Part shown: positions 6,688 to 7,136 of the stretch, piece by piece | Position numbering within the stretch: the first letter of the stretch is position 1 | Layout: each line of letters begins with the position of its first letter | From: an uncultured beta proteobacterium | GTDB lineage: Bacteria > Pseudomonadota > Gammaproteobacteria > Burkholderiales > Rhodocyclaceae | Assembly (NCBI GenBank): GCA_903932755.1 | Contig: CAIZHL010000283.1 | Span: 1 to 7,136, forward strand | DNA: 7,136 nucleotides | Direction of reading: 5' to 3' | Notes under the pieces: model-generated | Databases searched by the model: none | Told to the model about the DNA's origin: nothing | The model's input: the letters and a program-made list of their open reading frames with translations, nothing else | Made by a program: the position numbers and the translations under genes

Positions 6688-6752
6688 GTGTGATATTATG
6701 GAGCAGTAACGATGTTACGCAGCTGGGCAGTCGCCCGAAAACAAAGTTAGCC
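6688..6752 (+). other. attI1 recombination site (variant), occupied by a cassette
   Basis: The roughly 65-bp primary integration site ends in the core GTTAGCC (6746-6752), with crossover between G6746 and T6747. The two IntI1-binding direct repeats are seen as ATTATGGAGCAGTAACG and GTTACGCAGCTGGGCAG. Against the clinical attI1 I remember, five bases differ: G6690, A6695, T6707, T6724 and G6737. Several fall in the integrase-binding repeats. The last six core bases belong to the first cassette. Confidence 0.9.
6712..6750 (+). CDS. Short leader ORF in attI1 (ORF-11 equivalent)
   Basis: ATG at 6712 opens a 12-residue frame, MLRSWAVARKQS, ending at TAG formed by the attI1/cassette core. GGAG lies 8 bp upstream, a good ribosome-binding site. 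It corresponds to the attI1 ORF-11 known to help translate first cassettes that lack their own ribosome-binding site. The frame survives here although two residues differ from the clinical form (Trp5 and Arg9 by my reading). The peptide itself probably has no function. Confidence 0.55.
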   Translation: MLRSWAVARKQS

Positions 6753-7026
6753 TTTGGCGCATTCACATGCCCACCGCACAGGTCATGTCGCTGTCCATCA
6801 CCGTCACCCACTCGCAGGTTTTGCCGTTGGTGTTCGGTCGCTCTGCGGGGCTGCGCCTGTTGGCAGGGTCAGTTTTCAAAGCTTTTTTGGCCGTCTCCGT
6901 GCGTCCACATTCGGCTTCTAGCTCTGTTTTTCATAGCATCCGCCGTTTGGCTGGTGTCGTTTTCCACCCTGCCGCTAACCCGGCAGTCAAGCTGACCCGC
7001 CAAAGGCGGGCAGCTTACTTTGTCCG
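6747..7026 (+). mobile_element. Integron gene cassette 1 (280 bp), no convincing gene
   Basis: The cassette runs from the T after the attI1 crossover to the G of the GTTATGC core. Its limits are supported internally: its first bases restore GTTAGC in the circular form, the exact complement of GCTAAC in its own attC. The DNA before attC (6753-6972) holds no frame with a good ribosome-binding site or recognisable product. It may be a non-coding cassette, carry a promoter or small RNA, or encode an unrecognised small protein. I saw no strong promoter or terminator by eye. Confidence 0.85.
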
Positions 7027-7075
7027 TTATGCGGCACTCATCGAAATGGAGATTGAAAATGAACAGACTAACTAA
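6767..7075 (+). CDS. Doubtful 102-aa frame across cassette 1 and its attC
   Basis: ATG at 6767 opens a frame that runs through cassette 1, crosses attC (giving NPAVKLTRQRRAAYFVR, a typical read-through peptide of attC hairpins) and ends inside the second cassette, overlapping its gene by 17 bp. There is no Shine-Dalgarno before the ATG. The product is rich in Ser, Val, Arg and Leu without a clear domain, signal peptide or membrane helix. A true cassette gene normally stops before or at the start of attC, so I think this is more likely a chance frame, or a non-conserved product of leader-coupled translation, than a gene. Confidence 0.22.
   Translation: MPTAQVMSLSITVTHSQVLPLVFGRSAGLRLLAGSVFKAFLAVSVRPHSASSSVFHSIRRLAGVVFHPAANPAVKLTRQRRAAYFVRYAALIEMEIENEQTN
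6973..7032 (+). repeat. attC site of cassette 1 (classic 60-bp type)
   Basis: The outer elements are CGCTAAC (6973-6979) and core GTTATGC (7026-7032). The inner hairpin pairs 6989-7001 with 7005-7016 (AAGCTG...CCCGCC / GGCGGG...CAGCTT) around loop AAA, leaving base 6995 unpaired. That single extrahelical base (T on the bottom strand) is a hallmark that lets IntI recognise the folded bottom strand. The flanks GCCGC (6971-6975) and GCGGC (7031-7035) extend the outer stem. Crossover is between 7026 and 7027. Confidence 0.93.
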
Positions 7076-7136
7076 ACTCATCTTATTCGGGGCGGCTCTA
7101 GCTGCGTCTGTAGCTCACGCACAAGATCCGAAAGAC
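7027..7136 (+). mobile_element. Integron gene cassette 2, left part only
   Basis: This cassette starts at TTATGC after the cassette 1 crossover. A 32-bp leader precedes the coding region, a compact layout typical of cassettes. The window ends before its attC. Confidence 0.85.
7059..7136 (+). CDS. Cassette-borne exported protein, 3' end missing
   Basis: Twenty-six codons are present and remain open at the right edge. GGAG at 7048-7051 lies 7 bp before the ATG, so this cassette carries its own ribosome-binding site. The product begins MNRLTKLILFGAALAASVAH and continues AQDPKD: a basic start, a hydrophobic core and an AHA cleavage site before Gln-Asp, which is a standard Sec signal peptide. The mature protein is therefore periplasmic or secreted. 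Too little remains to name a family. Beta-lactamases are exported cassette products, but nothing here points to one. Expression would come from PcW through cassette 1, unless cassette 1 or the short leader adds a promoter. Confidence 0.8.
   Translation, partial: MNRLTKLILFGAALAASVAHAQDPKD

Larger units (their letters stand above)
5490..7136. mobile_element. Class 1 integron, non-Tn402 (environmental) form, right end outside window
   Basis: The element comprises intI1 on the minus strand, attI1 and cassettes inserted on the other side. Similarity to the left part of the clinical 5' conserved segment, as I remember it, begins at about 5490 (GGCCATCAGCGGACG) and runs through intI1. The outer bases that in Tn402-type integrons lead to the IRi repeat (ending TGTCGTTTTCAGAAG) are absent, and unrelated DNA lies there instead. 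The copy was therefore not delivered with an intact Tn402 end on this side. Non-Tn402 class 1 integrons are known on chromosomes of environmental Betaproteobacteria. The 3' side (qacE, sul1 or other) cannot be judged because the window stops in the second cassette. Confidence 0.9.

Noticed and set aside
6869..7081. Minus-strand 70-residue frame across attC
   Set aside because: It starts in cassette 2 and crosses attC, has no ribosome-binding site, and coincides with the attC hairpin.
5490..7136. Antibiotic-resistance integron with qacE/sul1
   Set aside because: No resistance cassette or 3' conserved segment is visible; the window ends in cassette 2, so their presence further right cannot be excluded but is not supported.
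1..7136. CRISPR array, rRNA or complete insertion sequence
   Set aside because: No regularly spaced repeats, no rRNA-like segments and no transposase with paired terminal repeats were seen.

Overview
The window reads as Betaproteobacterial-type DNA. A GC-rich heavy-metal efflux operon on the + strand is followed, after a poorly coding junction, by a class 1 integron whose integrase gene points back towards the operon. Three things suggest an environmental, probably chromosomal, pre-clinical class 1 integron rather than a clinical Tn402/Tn21-type copy: no Tn402 inverted repeat (IRi) is seen on the integrase side; attI1 and the start of intI1 differ from the clinical sequence as I remember it; and the first cassettes carry no recognisable resistance gene. 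The host group is an inference from the RND genes and from where such integrons are known to occur.

Region 1 (1-4525) is an RND metal-efflux operon. It holds the C-terminal part of a periplasmic adaptor (cut by the left edge), a complete CzcA/CusA-like inner-membrane permease starting 1 bp after the adaptor stop, and a small exported His-rich protein 29 bp later. Together they would move a metal ion from periplasm or inner membrane to the outside, with the small protein as a likely periplasmic metal binder. The permease lacks the CusA methionine triad, so Cu(I)/Ag(I) is not the obvious substrate.

Region 2 (4526-5489) is a junction of different character. It holds an AT-richer orphan lipoprotein gene (4612-5037), a possible small minus-strand membrane-protein ORF with a terminator-like hairpin (5041-5193), and about 300 bp with short repeats and a palindrome but no convincing gene.

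Region 3 (5490 to the right edge) is the integron. It contains intI1 (minus strand, intact catalytic residues), the weak cassette promoter PcW inside intI1, a non-functional P2 spacing, a LexA box over the intI1 promoter, attI1 with its short leader ORF, a 280-bp first cassette with a classic ~60-bp attC but no convincing gene, and the start of a second cassette encoding an exported protein cut by the right edge. IntI1 has Arg32 and His39, the high-activity form usually paired with PcW. The layout therefore suggests weak cassette expression with active, SOS-inducible recombination.

The most notable observations are the apparent mosaic structure of the integron (clinical-like on the left, divergent from about 6314 rightwards), the sharp boundary near 5490, the gene-less first cassette, and the His at the CusA Met672 position of the pump. 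I found no clear evidence of a wholly new molecular system.
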